Positions 15,149 through 24,232 of a stretch of 64,000 nucleotides of DNA are shown one piece after another. The stretch comes from Subdoligranulum sp. CAG:314. GTDB lineage: Bacteria > Bacillota > Clostridia > Christensenellales > CAG-314. A model generated the notes under the pieces. The model was not told the DNA's origin and made no database searches. It worked only from the letters and a program-made list of their open reading frames with translations. The translations under genes were made by a program, and so were the position numbers. The first letter of the stretch is position 1, and every line of letters starts with the position of its first letter. Where the stretch lies: contig FR900987.1 of the NCBI GenBank assembly GCA_000437915.1, forward strand, positions 1-64,000, written 5' to 3'.

Positions 15149-16657
15149 ATGAAAAAAGCATTTAAAATTTTAAATGTTGTGTGCATTGTAACAATTTTGT
15201 TGTTATCAGTTTTTTCAACCTTATCGCCAATTATCGATACAAGCCCGAAAAATATAATCAAAGCCTACGAACAACCTTTTTCTCATGACTGTAAAAATTC
15301 GGCAAAAACAGAACAAGAAGAATCAAATGAATTGATAGACTGCAATTCGCCCCACATTTCAATTCCCGCCGTTATCAGCAGTTGTATTTCGGGGTGTACA
15401 GAGGATACCTGCAACGGCTATAAGTACAGCGGGGCTCATTACGGAGCAAATACAATTCCTTTCACCATCGACCAATCCGCTATAAACGAGGGGTTGGAAG
15501 AAATGATTATGGAAGCCGTCAATTTATGGAACAGCGCAACAATATATGATACGGCAACTCCTATTGTCAATTTGCAGAGAAACGGTACATCTACGGGAGA
15601 ACGCCCTGTCTGCAACTTGATGTATATGTCAGAAAGACCTGCCGGTATAAGCTCTGATACTAACGCAGTGTTCCAATACGGTTACAGAGCGAATGAAGGA
15701 CATTTTTTACCGAATTCCGCCGGAAATTTCCGGATTTTGATTTTTGACACAGGTAAAGACGTAAATATAATAGCGCACGAGTTAGGTCATCTGTTGGGAC
15801 TGTCGGATTTGCCAACACACAATGTCCTCATGGGATACAAAAGCTACGGCATGCAATATCAGGACATTCAAGGGGCGGCGCTTTTCAATTTGAGGCACAC
15901 TTCGCATACTTTTTACAGATACATAGACTTGGGCGAAGGCATAGAAAAACGATACAGACATATTTGCTTTTATTGCGACGGATATGAAGACAAAAGCAGT
16001 ATAGCGTCAGGCGCCGAACTGTTGGTACAAAGCCCTTACATATGCTCGTCGCACTCCTATCAGTCAATGGTTTCCGTCACAGACAAGCAATGGGACAGAT
16101 GCACCGATTGCTATAAAGTAAGATTGGCAAAAGGCGATTTGTATTATGATAGTTTAGAAACGCATCCAAGTTCTCCCGTATATATTTTTTCTAGCCTATC
16201 AGTAAGCGGGTTAATTGACGAAAACAAAAGCAATTTGGTTATCCCCGACGTAATAGACGCGCAGGCAGTGGTTCGTATCGAAGATTCCGCATTTGCAGGC
16301 AATACCGAATTGAAAAATATTACTTTACCCAAACTTTTGACAAGCATAGGCAACTCAGCGTTTTTTAATTGCACGGGATTGACAGTTGTCGAATTGCCGA
16401 GCCACTTGTCAAGCATTGAAGCTTATGCTTTTCAGCAATGTACCAATTTAACAAAAATCAATATACCTTCCAGTGTCACGAATATCAGTTGGGCACCATT
16501 TATATTTTGTTCAAAGCTGACAATATATGTGGAGCTATCAAGCGCTCCCGCAACAGGTTGGGACGAAACATGGAATGTTTCCAAAGTCACTTATTCGTTT
16601 GACCCTCCCGACGTCATTTATTCTTATCATACTGTAATTTGGGGAGCAAAATTTTGA
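15149..16657 (+). CDS. Secreted zinc metalloprotease (metzincin type) with C-terminal BspA-like LRR domain
   Basis: The 502 residues begin with a Sec signal peptide (MKKAFKIL plus hydrophobic core to about residue 28). A protease domain follows, with HELGHLLGLSD at about 210-220, the metzincin zinc site HExxHxxGxxD, and a plausible Met-turn (NVLMGY, Met ~228). Cysteine-rich spacers (CIS-GC-TED-TC, then HICFYCDGY) and about four BspA-type LRR_5 repeats (SAFAGNTELKNITLP, SAFFNCTGLTVVELP, YAFQQCTNLTKINIP) make up the C-terminal third. The LRRs probably bind a surface or host ligand and bring the protease to it. No sortase signal or membrane anchor is visible. ATG with AAAGGAG. More AT-rich than its downstream neighbour. 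Confidence 0.85.
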   Translation: MKKAFKILNVVCIVTILLLSVFSTLSPIIDTSPKNIIKAYEQPFSHDCKNSAKTEQEESNELIDCNSPHISIPAVISSCISGCTEDTCNGYKYSGAHYGANTIPFTIDQSAINEGLEEMIMEAVNLWNSATIYDTATPIVNLQRNGTSTGERPVCNLMYMSERPAGISSDTNAVFQYGYRANEGHFLPNSAGNFRILIFDTGKDVNIIAHELGHLLGLSDLPTHNVLMGYKSYGMQYQDIQGAALFNLRHTSHTFYRYIDLGEGIEKRYRHICFYCDGYEDKSSIASGAELLVQSPYICSSHSYQSMVSVTDKQWDRCTDCYKVRLAKGDLYYDSLETHPSSPVYIFSSLSVSGLIDENKSNLVIPDVIDAQAVVRIEDSAFAGNTELKNITLPKLLTSIGNSAFFNCTGLTVVELPSHLSSIEAYAFQQCTNLTKINIPSSVTNISWAPFIFCSKLTIYVELSSAPATGWDETWNVSKVTYSFDPPDVIYSYHTVIWGAKF

Positions 16658-16740
16658 ACGACAAAATACAATATACTGCCCCATTATAATTATTCAGATT
16701 GATATTGAAATAATTTTAAATTTAAACTAGGGAGGGAAAA

Positions 16741-18084
16741 ATGAAAAACAAAGAACTGTCGGACAAATACTGTTCCCGATTTGTGGCGGAGGGATTGATA
16801 AAATCCGCGCTGTGCGCTTCTACGCTCGGCTTTGCACTCAGTCTGATTTCGGCAATAGTTTCCCTGTCGACGGGAACAAAACTGATTTGGCTGTCGGCGC
16901 TCTTGTTTTTAGCCGCCGACGCAGTAGGAATCCCCTTGTTTTACTACGCAAAATTTCGCCCGAAAACAATGCAAATGGCGAACAGGTTGGACAAATCGGG
17001 CTTGCAGGAGCGAGTTGTCACAATGCTCGAGCTTGCCGACGAGCAAACGACGCTTGCAGAAATGCAGCGCAGCGATACGGAAAAACAGCTTGAAGCCTCA
17101 AATCCCAAGCGCGTCAAAATCATTATTCCCGTTTCGCAGATTGTATGGCTTTTGGCGACTGCTTTGGTTTCGCTGTCCCTAAACGTATTTGCCGCGTTTT
17201 ACTCCGGTTGCCGCCACGACTGGGGCGACTGGATTGTGACTCAACCTGCAACTTGCGTTTCGGCAGGTCAAGAGGTCAGGTTCTGCAAGAAAGAGCCGTC
17301 GCATTTTGAGAAACGCCCTATTGCCGTCAATGACGCGCACGACTGGGCGGACTGGGCTGTGAGCGTACCCGCAAAGGCGGACGAATACGGAGAGGAAACA
17401 AGAATCTGCAAAAACTGTTCCGACCACATTGAACGGAGAAAGATTTTTCCGTCGGGTTCGGAAGGACTGCATTTCTCCGAAACGTCGACTTATATCTCGG
17501 CAAATAAGCCTGTAACGGGTTATGCCGTATCGAAAGGGAGCGCGCTCGCTTCGGAAATTTATATTCCCGCGGTTTTCAACGAAAAACCGGTTGTTTCCAT
17601 TGCTTTTTCGGGGTTTGAAAACTCCCGACAGTTGGAGAGCCTGCATTTGCCCGAGGGACTGATTTTCATTGACGTGCGGGCGTTCGCCAACTGTATTTCT
17701 CTCAAAAGCGTAACAATCCCGTCAAGCGTAACGCTGTTGCACTGCGACTCTTTTCGATATTGCGAAAGTCTTGAAAGCGTGGTAATTGAGGACGCCCGGC
17801 AAACTGTGATAATATATCAAACGGCTTTTGCATACTGTAAAAACCTCAAATCGATAACCTTGCCGGAGAACGTATATTTGTACGACGACGCGTTTGAGGG
17901 CTGCACTGCATTGAGCGACATTTATTATAACGGCAGCGAAAAACAATGGAGCGAGATAGCCGCAAACTGCGGCGAGGAGCTTTCAAGCGTAACGGTGCAT
18001 TTTTCAAAGGAATCCTCCGCTCCTCAAAAAAGCGAAAGCCTTTTTAGCGTCGCCGCCCTCTTGTCAAAACGAAAATCTTTTTAA
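16741..18084 (+). CDS. Membrane-anchored BspA-like leucine-rich repeat protein
   Basis: A 447-residue protein. The N-terminus has hydrophobic helices at about 20-62 and a third near 125-150 with a charged cytoplasmic loop between them. The extracytoplasmic part opens with two Cys-containing repeats starting HDWGDW and HDWADW (each roughly 40 residues, with CxK/CxxC-type cysteines, seen in other clostridial surface proteins), then four to five LRR_5 units (ANCISLKSVTIPSSVT, AYCKNLKSITLPENV). It follows the secreted metzincin/LRR gene by 83 nt and may be cotranscribed. ATG with GGGAGG. Its ligand is unknown; adhesion or sensing at the cell surface is inferred. Confidence 0.78.
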   Translation: MKNKELSDKYCSRFVAEGLIKSALCASTLGFALSLISAIVSLSTGTKLIWLSALLFLAADAVGIPLFYYAKFRPKTMQMANRLDKSGLQERVVTMLELADEQTTLAEMQRSDTEKQLEASNPKRVKIIIPVSQIVWLLATALVSLSLNVFAAFYSGCRHDWGDWIVTQPATCVSAGQEVRFCKKEPSHFEKRPIAVNDAHDWADWAVSVPAKADEYGEETRICKNCSDHIERRKIFPSGSEGLHFSETSTYISANKPVTGYAVSKGSALASEIYIPAVFNEKPVVSIAFSGFENSRQLESLHLPEGLIFIDVRAFANCISLKSVTIPSSVTLLHCDSFRYCESLESVVIEDARQTVIIYQTAFAYCKNLKSITLPENVYLYDDAFEGCTALSDIYYNGSEKQWSEIAANCGEELSSVTVHFSKESSAPQKSESLFSVAALLSKRKSF

Positions 18085-18150
18085 CGGAGGAGAAGTTTCA
18101 AAGCTGAATTTTTCCGTTAAAACGCCCGTTAAAAAATTTCTTTAAACCAA

Positions 18151-18183
18151 AAAAAGGAGCTTAAAAAGCTCCTTTTTGTTTTA
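18151..18183 (+). terminator. Bidirectional terminator between the LRR gene and lpd
   Basis: A 12-bp perfect stem AAAAAGGAGCTT/AAGCTCCTTTTT with a 3-nt loop, with T tracts on both strands; it can serve both converging genes. Confidence 0.92.
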
Positions 18184-18188
18184 AACCG

Positions 18189-19565
18189 TCAAAGCGAATG
18201 AATCGCCCTGCCCTCGCTTGCAAGCACGGCTTCGCCTATGCTTTCTTCAACGGTCGGGTGCGGGCGGATAACTCTTTCAAGCTCCTCCTTGCCCATTCCG
18301 TTTGCAAGCGCCAAAGCAAGCTCGCCTATCATGTCCGTCGCTCTGTCGCAGTAAAGTGTCGCCCCCAGCAGCTTTTGAGTTTTTTTGTCGAACACCAGCT
18401 TGACAAAGCCCCTTTCCCTGCCGGCAATCAGGCTTTTGCCGTTTGCGCCCAAAGGAAATTTGCCTACGCTCACCTCGTAGCCCGCCTCCGTCGCCTTCTG
18501 CTCCGTCAGCCCTATCGCGGCGATTTCGGGCACGGTATAAATGCAGGAGGGCACGACCTTTAAATTGACGCCGTTGTGCCGCCCCGCAATCAAATCGGCG
18601 ACGTATTCGCCCTGCGCCGCCGCGTTGTGCGCAAGCATCATGCCGCCGACGCAATCGCCGATTGCCCAAATATTTTCGACGTTTGTTCTGAAATTTCCGT
18701 CGGTCAAGACAACTCCGCGCTCGGTTTTTACGCCTGCCTTGTCAAGCGCGAGAGATTCGGTAAAGGCGCGTCTGCCCGTGCATACCACGACAAGTCCCGC
18801 CTCGACGGCGTTTTCCCCCTTTGCGGTGTTGAAAATTACTCTGAAACCGTCGGAGGTTTTTTCAACCCTTGTCACAGCCGCGCCGCAGTTGACGGACACG
18901 CCCTTTTTTTTGAGCGCAAGCGCGAGATACTGACTCACGTCCTTGTCCATATTGAGCAAAAGTCTGTCAAAATACTCTATGACGAAAACCTTTTTGCCAA
19001 GCGACGAAAGAAACTCGGCAAATTCAACTCCGATTACTCCGCCGCCCACTATCGCCACGGACTCGGGGATTTCGTTGCTTCCTTCAAGAAGATAATCGCT
19101 GTTTACGCACAGCTCGCTTCCCTCCGCTTTAAGCGCGGTGGGCACGCTCCCTGCCGCGATGATTATGTCGTCGGCAGTATATTCTTCGCCGTCGGCGACG
19201 ACGGTTTTTGCGTCCTTGAAGCTCGCGAAAGCGTTGACGACGGTGACCTTGCGCGCTTTAAGCAGCTTTTCCACTCCTCCCCTGAGTTTGGCAACCACCT
19301 CGTCGCGCCGCGCGTACATTTTGTCAAGGTCGTAGCCGCAAAACTCGGCGTTTACGCCGACAGACGCGGCTTCGCGCACCGTACACAGCGTCTCCGCGCC
19401 GTGAAGAAGCGACTTGGTGGGAATACAGCCTCTGTTGAGACAGGTGCCGCCCACCTGTCGGCTTTCAAACAAAACAGTTTCCAGACCGTTTTGCGCGCAC
19501 CTGATTGCTGCGGTGTATCCGGCGGGACCTCCGCCGAGAATCATAACCCGAAAATGCTTACTCAT
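18189..19565 (-). CDS. lpdA: Dihydrolipoyl dehydrogenase (E3)
   Basis: The 458-residue FAD enzyme reoxidises dihydrolipoamide of lipoyl-carrying complexes with NAD+. Visible are the N-terminal FAD motif GGGPAGYTAAIRC, the redox disulfide GGTCLNRGCIPTKS (CxxxxC), the NAD motif GGGVIGVEFAE, the second FAD segment WAIGDC, and the C-terminal HPTVEES catalytic dyad at the dimer interface. Its start overlaps the stop of lplA by 4 nt, so lipoate attachment and E3 are coexpressed. No E1/E2 or glycine-cleavage genes are in the window, so the complex served is unknown. Confidence 0.96.
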   Translation of the reverse strand: MSKHFRVMILGGGPAGYTAAIRCAQNGLETVLFESRQVGGTCLNRGCIPTKSLLHGAETLCTVREAASVGVNAEFCGYDLDKMYARRDEVVAKLRGGVEKLLKARKVTVVNAFASFKDAKTVVADGEEYTADDIIIAAGSVPTALKAEGSELCVNSDYLLEGSNEIPESVAIVGGGVIGVEFAEFLSSLGKKVFVIEYFDRLLLNMDKDVSQYLALALKKKGVSVNCGAAVTRVEKTSDGFRVIFNTAKGENAVEAGLVVVCTGRRAFTESLALDKAGVKTERGVVLTDGNFRTNVENIWAIGDCVGGMMLAHNAAAQGEYVADLIAGRHNGVNLKVVPSCIYTVPEIAAIGLTEQKATEAGYEVSVGKFPLGANGKSLIAGRERGFVKLVFDKKTQKLLGATLYCDRATDMIGELALALANGMGKEELERVIRPHPTVEESIGEAVLASEGRAIHSL

Positions 19566-20524
19566 TTTTCCGTCTCCTCGAATAATCTTATTATGTCGCG
19601 CGACATCGCGCCGTCCGGCTTGAAATCCGCAATAAACGCGCCTTCAAGCCGTTTGTTTATCCTGACTATTTCCTCCGCGTCCATAGCGTCGCTGAAAATA
19701 AACAGCTCCTTTACTCTGCCTGCCTCCTGTTTGTAAATCAGCTCCACTCCGCCCCAGTCGAAACGCGCCCTCCTGACGATATATCCGTCGCTTTGGTCGC
19801 GCACCCTGTTGAGCAGCCACTCCTTTGACGAAAGCATGGCTTTCATGCGCGCATTTTCCGCGTTGAACGCCGCCTTAATCTCCTGCGCGGGCACGCCGTA
19901 AATTTCCTCCGCCGCGCTCCTGATTTCCTCTATAAGCGCGCGTTTTTCGATATTTCCGTTCAACTCGGAAAGGTTGAGCACCCGCGCCGAAACGGATTTT
20001 ACCCCCTTGGAGTCGAGCTTGACCTTGTCCACGTTGAGAACACGCGTCATGACTTCGATATCCGTGTTTATCAGAACGGTGCCGTGATGGAGTCCGAAGC
20101 CGTTTTCCCGCAAAAACGCGTTGCCTGAAAATTTTCTGCCCTCCGCGAGAATATCGTTTCTTCCGCTCACCACGGCGCGTATACCCCATCTTTCGAGAGA
20201 GCGGACAATAACGGACAACTGTTTTTTTACGTCGTAAACGCCCTCTTTTGCCACGAAAGTAAAATTGAGATTGTTCCTGTCGTGATAAACCGCGCCGCCC
20301 CCGGTAAGTCTGCGCGCGAGACGACCGTCTATGCTTTTGAGCGCGTCGAGGTTGACCTCGGAAAAAGCGTTTTGATTTTTGCCTATAACTACCGTCCTGT
20401 CGTTGCTCCAAAGAAAAATCCTCAAAGCGTCGTCGGGACACGATTTGAGCAACCCGTACTCGAAGGCTATGTTTTCGTATACGTCGAGACTGTCGCCGAC
20501 AAAAAACTCGATTCTTTCCGCCAT
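19562..20524 (-). CDS. lplA: Lipoate--protein ligase A
   Basis: Activates lipoate with ATP and attaches it to a lysine of lipoyl domains. Hallmarks are RRLTGGGAVYHD, NLNFTF, and KFSGNAF followed by HHGTVL, in the N-terminal catalytic domain, with the small accessory domain in the last ~80 residues. I place the start at the ATG at 20524, 4 nt after AGGAG, rather than at a TTG seven codons earlier that has no ribosome-binding site; length is then 320 residues. First gene of the lplA-lpdA unit. Confidence 0.94.
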   Translation of the reverse strand: MAERIEFFVGDSLDVYENIAFEYGLLKSCPDDALRIFLWSNDRTVVIGKNQNAFSEVNLDALKSIDGRLARRLTGGGAVYHDRNNLNFTFVAKEGVYDVKKQLSVIVRSLERWGIRAVVSGRNDILAEGRKFSGNAFLRENGFGLHHGTVLINTDIEVMTRVLNVDKVKLDSKGVKSVSARVLNLSELNGNIEKRALIEEIRSAAEEIYGVPAQEIKAAFNAENARMKAMLSSKEWLLNRVRDQSDGYIVRRARFDWGGVELIYKQEAGRVKELFIFSDAMDAEEIVRINKRLEGAFIADFKPDGAMSRDIIRLFEETEK

Positions 20525-20611
20525 AAATCTCCTGTTTCTTTTCAAGCCTTAATATCTTTTCACAAAACTCTTCGTTTGTCAATCGTTCTGCCCTTTTGCA
20601 CGTCAATAAAG

Positions 20612-20640
20612 TTGTAAAACTTTTTGCACTGTGCTAAAAT
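20612..20640 (+). promoter_or_regulatory. Promoter of the M20 peptidase gene
   Basis: TTGTAA, 17 bp, TAAAAT, about 22 bp upstream of the start codon. Confidence 0.6.
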
Positions 20641-20662
20641 TGAAGCAAGGAGAATTTCTGCA

Positions 20663-21859
20663 ATGACTAAATATTCACATCAGAACGCGGTTGACTTGTT
20701 TGTTAGAATGGTTCAGGTAGACAGTCCGTCTTTTTCGGAATCGGCAATGGTCGATTTTATCGAAAACGAGGTCAAAACATTGGGTTGGGACTGCAAGATT
20801 TTGCGCCAACGCATAAATATGCGCGACCTCGAAGAGGACGTGAAGGAACGTCTGCCCGCCGACGAGCTTGAAAAGGAAACGGAGCAAATACAGATTGTCA
20901 TAGAAGCCGACGAAGCGGGCAAAGACAAAGCTCCCGTTTTCTTTGCCGCGCACATCGACACGGTGGAACCCGGCAAAGGAATAAAGCCCGTCTTTACCGA
21001 CGACGGCAAAATCACCTCCGACGGCACTACCGTGCTCGGAAGCGACGACAAATCGGGAGTTGCCGCCATCATGGCTGCCGTTGACGAAACGCTTAAATCC
21101 GGCAAGCCTCACGGAAAAATCGTGTTGGTTTTTACCGCGTTGGAAGAAAAGGGACTGCTCGGCGCGCGCTTTGTCCCCATAAAGGACTTGGGCGTAAAAT
21201 ACGGCTTTGTTTTCGACACGGTCGGCAGCGTCGGTCTGGCTGTGGAGCGCGTACAGCACTCCTACGGAGTAACAATCAATTTGCAGGTTGCCGACATCGC
21301 CAATCATGCAAACGGCGCGCTCAAGCCCAACGCTCTGACATACGCCTGCGAACTAATCAACGAATTGCCCAAAGGCGTGATAAACGAGGAGGACTACACT
21401 TTCAGCCAAATAACCTCCCTCAAAACCACAAACGAGCCGGGATATATGGTGCCCGACAAGGCGGAAATAAAGGGCACGATAAGAAGCTTTATTCCCGAAG
21501 AGGCGCTGACGTTGAGAAAACAGTACGAGGCGATTATCAAGCGCTTCAAAAGAGAAAACCTCACCGTCACCTACAAGCTCGGTTCTCTCAAAACAATGGG
21601 CTACGACCACTCCAAGACGGAAATAGGCAATCTTATGTTGGGCAACGCGCAAAAGATTTTCGAGGAAATGGGAATCGAATTTAAGCGCGGAAGAACGGGA
21701 CTCGGCGGACACGACGCAAGCGTTTACGTCAAAGAGGGCGTGCCTACGCTTGTGTTGAGCTGCGGTATGCAGAACATTCACACCACCAAGGAATGGATTT
21801 ACGTCGAGGATTTGCACAACTGCACGGAACTGATAATGCGCTTGATTGACAAGGCGTAA
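20663..21859 (+). CDS. M20 family metallopeptidase (peptidase T-like)
   Basis: A 398-residue cytosolic di-zinc exopeptidase of the M20/M25/M40 group, most like the PepT-like/YqjE branch. Metal ligands can be traced in AAHIDTVEPG, VLGSDDKSGVAAI, TALEEKGLLGAR and FDTVGSVG, with a terminal GHDASVY segment. A dimerisation domain lies between about residues 195 and 300. It should release amino acids from small peptides. The ATG at 20663 follows AAGGAG by 8 nt; upstream in-frame alternatives lack a ribosome-binding site. Divergent from lplA and preceded by its own promoter. Confidence 0.9.
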   Translation: MTKYSHQNAVDLFVRMVQVDSPSFSESAMVDFIENEVKTLGWDCKILRQRINMRDLEEDVKERLPADELEKETEQIQIVIEADEAGKDKAPVFFAAHIDTVEPGKGIKPVFTDDGKITSDGTTVLGSDDKSGVAAIMAAVDETLKSGKPHGKIVLVFTALEEKGLLGARFVPIKDLGVKYGFVFDTVGSVGLAVERVQHSYGVTINLQVADIANHANGALKPNALTYACELINELPKGVINEEDYTFSQITSLKTTNEPGYMVPDKAEIKGTIRSFIPEEALTLRKQYEAIIKRFKRENLTVTYKLGSLKTMGYDHSKTEIGNLMLGNAQKIFEEMGIEFKRGRTGLGGHDASVYVKEGVPTLVLSCGMQNIHTTKEWIYVEDLHNCTELIMRLIDKA

Positions 21860-21893
21860 TTAAAAAAATAATAAAAATATTCGGACTGCGCTC

Positions 21894-21921
21894 TTGACAA
21901 AACTCAATACCGATATAAAAT
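21894..21921 (+). promoter_or_regulatory. Promoter candidate upstream of the leader hairpin
   Basis: TTGACA, 16 bp, TAAAAT. Transcription would start just before the long hairpin at 21927-21958. Confidence 0.5.
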
Positions 21922-21926
21922 CGAAC

Positions 21927-21958
21927 TACGGACGAATCGGCTCCCCGATTCGTCCGTA
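21927..21958 (+). terminator. Perfect 14-bp hairpin: terminator or leader attenuator
   Basis: TACGGACGAATCGG and its exact complement are separated by CTCC, followed within a few bases by T-rich sequence (TTATTTGTTTTTATTTTT). It could end the M20 peptidase transcript, or attenuate a transcript begun at 21894-21921 that continues into the 96-residue gene. Confidence 0.65.
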
Positions 21959-22000
21959 TACGTTATTTGTTTTTATTTTTCGGGAGGAGTGTGGTATGAT

Positions 22001-22291
22001 ATGAGTATGGACAAATATTCGGACAACAGTCTCGTCGAGCCTATGGATGCGGTTATACTGCTCAATGACAACTATGCAAATTCGGGACTTAAAAAGGGAT
22101 TTATAGGCGTGGTTGTAGACAATCTCATTAAAACTTACAACATCATACTTGCAGATTTTTTCAATCCCGTAAACGGCAAAGATATAGCCGTTCTTGCGGA
22201 AATAAAAAAGGAAGATTTCAGAGTGATTTCCTCCTCGTCGGACGACCAACGCGCCGTTAGAGCCTTTAAGACTTTGTTCCCGAAAGGTTAA
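22001..22291 (+). CDS. Small hypothetical protein (96 aa)
   Basis: A 96-residue acidic cytosolic protein. The core GLKKGFIGVVVDNLIKTYNIILADFF is predicted as a small beta-barrel-like strand series, vaguely like DUF4926-type modules, but I do not recognise it with certainty. The start at 22001 is chosen because GGAGG at 21983-21987 is suitably placed; an earlier GTG would overlap that site, and an ATG two codons downstream is also possible. Followed after 62 nt by a HAD phosphatase on the same strand, so the two may share a transcript. Function unknown. Confidence 0.7.
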   Translation: MSMDKYSDNSLVEPMDAVILLNDNYANSGLKKGFIGVVVDNLIKTYNIILADFFNPVNGKDIAVLAEIKKEDFRVISSSSDDQRAVRAFKTLFPKG

Positions 22292-22353
22292 AGGAAATTC
22301 ATATAGACACAAACGGGTAAAATATGCTAAAATAGGAGGCAAGGAGCAAAAAG

Positions 22354-23214
22354 ATGAGAGAAAAAAAGACGGTGGCGGCTTTTATGTACGACTTCGACAA
22401 TACTCTGTCCACAAAGGACATGCAGGAGTACGCCTTTATTCCAAGCATAAACATGGACGCAAAGGATTTTTGGGCGGAGTCCAATATGTACGCGAAAAAA
22501 TATAACATGGATTCCATTCTTGCCGCAATGTATCTCATGACCGTCAAATCGCGCGGAACGGCAAACGCCTCGCGCTCCAACCTCATAGAACAGGGAAAGA
22601 CCGTGGAGTTTCACAAGGGGGTGGACAGTTGGTTTGACAGGATAAACGAATTCGGGCGCGCAAACGGCGTGGAGGTCGAGCATTACATAATCAGCAGCGG
22701 CATAAAGCCGATAATAGAAGGCACGAGCATAGCGAGACACTTCAAGCAGATTTTCGCATGCGATTTCGTTTACGACGAATCGGGAAAACCCGAGTGGCCC
22801 GCAATCGCCGTCAACTATACAAGCAAATTGCAGTTTCTTTATCGCATAAACAAAGGTATTTGGGATATATGGGACAACAAAAGGCTCAACGCCCACATGG
22901 ACGAAGAAGACAGACCGGTGCCCTTTTCCAATATGATTTACGTCGGAGACGGGCTGACGGACGTTCCGTGCATGAAGCTGACGCGGCAGAACGGAGGCTA
23001 TTCGATAGGCGTTTATGACCCGACCAAAGAGGGAAACCGTATAGGCAACAGCTATCTCATGACCGACGACAGGGTAAATTTTTACGTCAAGGCGGATTAC
23101 TCCGAGGGCAGCGAGTTGGAGGAAATAGCCAAAATGATTCTGCTCAAAATAAGGACGGAAAGCATACTTGAAAGAATAACGGAAAGACACGCAAAAAGCG
23201 TTTCAAATATTTAA
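22354..23214 (+). CDS. HAD-superfamily phosphatase
   Basis: A 286-residue HAD-fold hydrolase: motif I DFDNTLS near residue 13 (a phosphatase-type DxDxT), motif II in IISSG near residue 112, a conserved lysine region, and motif III/IV GDGLTDVPCMK near residue 195. The architecture is closest to phosphoserine-phosphatase-like members. Substrate unassigned. ATG after a strong GGAGGCAAGGAG. The large insertion between motifs I and II should act as the cap that sets substrate choice. Ends in a strong terminator. Confidence 0.85.
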   Translation: MREKKTVAAFMYDFDNTLSTKDMQEYAFIPSINMDAKDFWAESNMYAKKYNMDSILAAMYLMTVKSRGTANASRSNLIEQGKTVEFHKGVDSWFDRINEFGRANGVEVEHYIISSGIKPIIEGTSIARHFKQIFACDFVYDESGKPEWPAIAVNYTSKLQFLYRINKGIWDIWDNKRLNAHMDEEDRPVPFSNMIYVGDGLTDVPCMKLTRQNGGYSIGVYDPTKEGNRIGNSYLMTDDRVNFYVKADYSEGSELEEIAKMILLKIRTESILERITERHAKSVSNI

Positions 23215-23219
23215 AAGCA

Positions 23220-23249
23220 AGGGGACTGCATTTGCAGTCCCCTGTTTTT
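23220..23249 (+). terminator. Terminator after the HAD gene
   Basis: GGGGACTGCA/TGCAGTCCCC-type stem with a short loop followed by TGTTTTT. Confidence 0.92.
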
Positions 23250-23254
23250 CAACC

Positions 23255-24031
23255 TCAAAGCCCTAACGCGGCTTTTGCGCGTTCCAGGTGCGCGGTCATC
23301 GCCTCAACTCCCATTTCATATGCCTTTACCGCTTCGCTCGGCTTGTAATAGACTATTTCGCAGCCCCTTTCCATAGGAACCGTGTAGTCCGCCTCGCAGA
23401 AACAGCCGCGGCGGCAGCTTTCCCAATCCATGAGGTCAAACGCGCGGGAAAGCATCATCACCATATTTTTAGGGCGCATGACGCCCGGGTCGGTGCTCGT
23501 GTTGATTGCAAGCGTCTTGTCCATACCCTTTTCTTTTAGGATACTTACGGGTATGCGCTCCTTTACGCCTCCGTCCACAAGAAGCATATCGTCCTTTTTT
23601 ACCGCCGCGAACAGTCCGGGTATTGATATGCTTGCCCTGATTGCGTCAAGAAGCGGACCTTTGTCGATGTAAACGGTTTTTCCCGTGACGATATCCACCG
23701 CGGTGGCGACAAACGGCGTTTTCAAATCCTCAATCAAAACGTCTCCGCAAAGTCCTTTGAGATATCGCACGATTTTGTCCCCGCTCATAAGTCCCATATT
23801 GCGCAGCGCCTTGGGATAAAAATCCATGAGCCTGCCTCTTTTGAGGTCTTTAAGCTCCTCTTTTAGCTTTTCGACGGGTACGCCCGCGGCGTACAGCCCG
23901 CCTACCACCGCCCCCATAGAGCAGCCGCTGACCATATCTATTTTTATTCCGTTTTTTTCAAGCACTTCAAGCGCGCCGAGGTGACAAATGCCCTTGAATG
24001 CTCCGCCGGCAAGCGCAACGCCAAGCTTCAT
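23255..24031 (-). CDS. Patatin-like phospholipase family protein
   Basis: A 258-residue serine acyl hydrolase with the patatin Ser-Asp dyad: oxyanion loop GGAFKG, nucleophile elbow GCSMGA (Ser near residue 39) and DGGVKERIP near residue 153. These enzymes release fatty acids from membrane phospholipids or other acyl esters. No signal peptide, so probably cytosolic or peripheral. The length matches the short bacterial RssA/YchK-like group. ATG preceded by AAAGGAG; it converges with the HAD gene. The native lipid substrate is unknown. Confidence 0.9.
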   Translation of the reverse strand: MKLGVALAGGAFKGICHLGALEVLEKNGIKIDMVSGCSMGAVVGGLYAAGVPVEKLKEELKDLKRGRLMDFYPKALRNMGLMSGDKIVRYLKGLCGDVLIEDLKTPFVATAVDIVTGKTVYIDKGPLLDAIRASISIPGLFAAVKKDDMLLVDGGVKERIPVSILKEKGMDKTLAINTSTDPGVMRPKNMVMMLSRAFDLMDWESCRRGCFCEADYTVPMERGCEIVYYKPSEAVKAYEMGVEAMTAHLERAKAALGL

Positions 24032-24232
24032 TGCTTTTTCTCCTTTGAATATTTTAATTTTAATACAAACGCGCCCGCAAGTAAACCGATTTTAAGTCGG
24101 GAAGCCTTTTTAATGTCGCGTTATATGGTTTTTTAAAAAATTTATCGAAAATCAAACGCATTTAAAAAATATCGAAAACAAAAGTTCTTAAATAAAAATA
24201 AGGCGCGCTTTTATTCTAAAATAATTCTCGAT

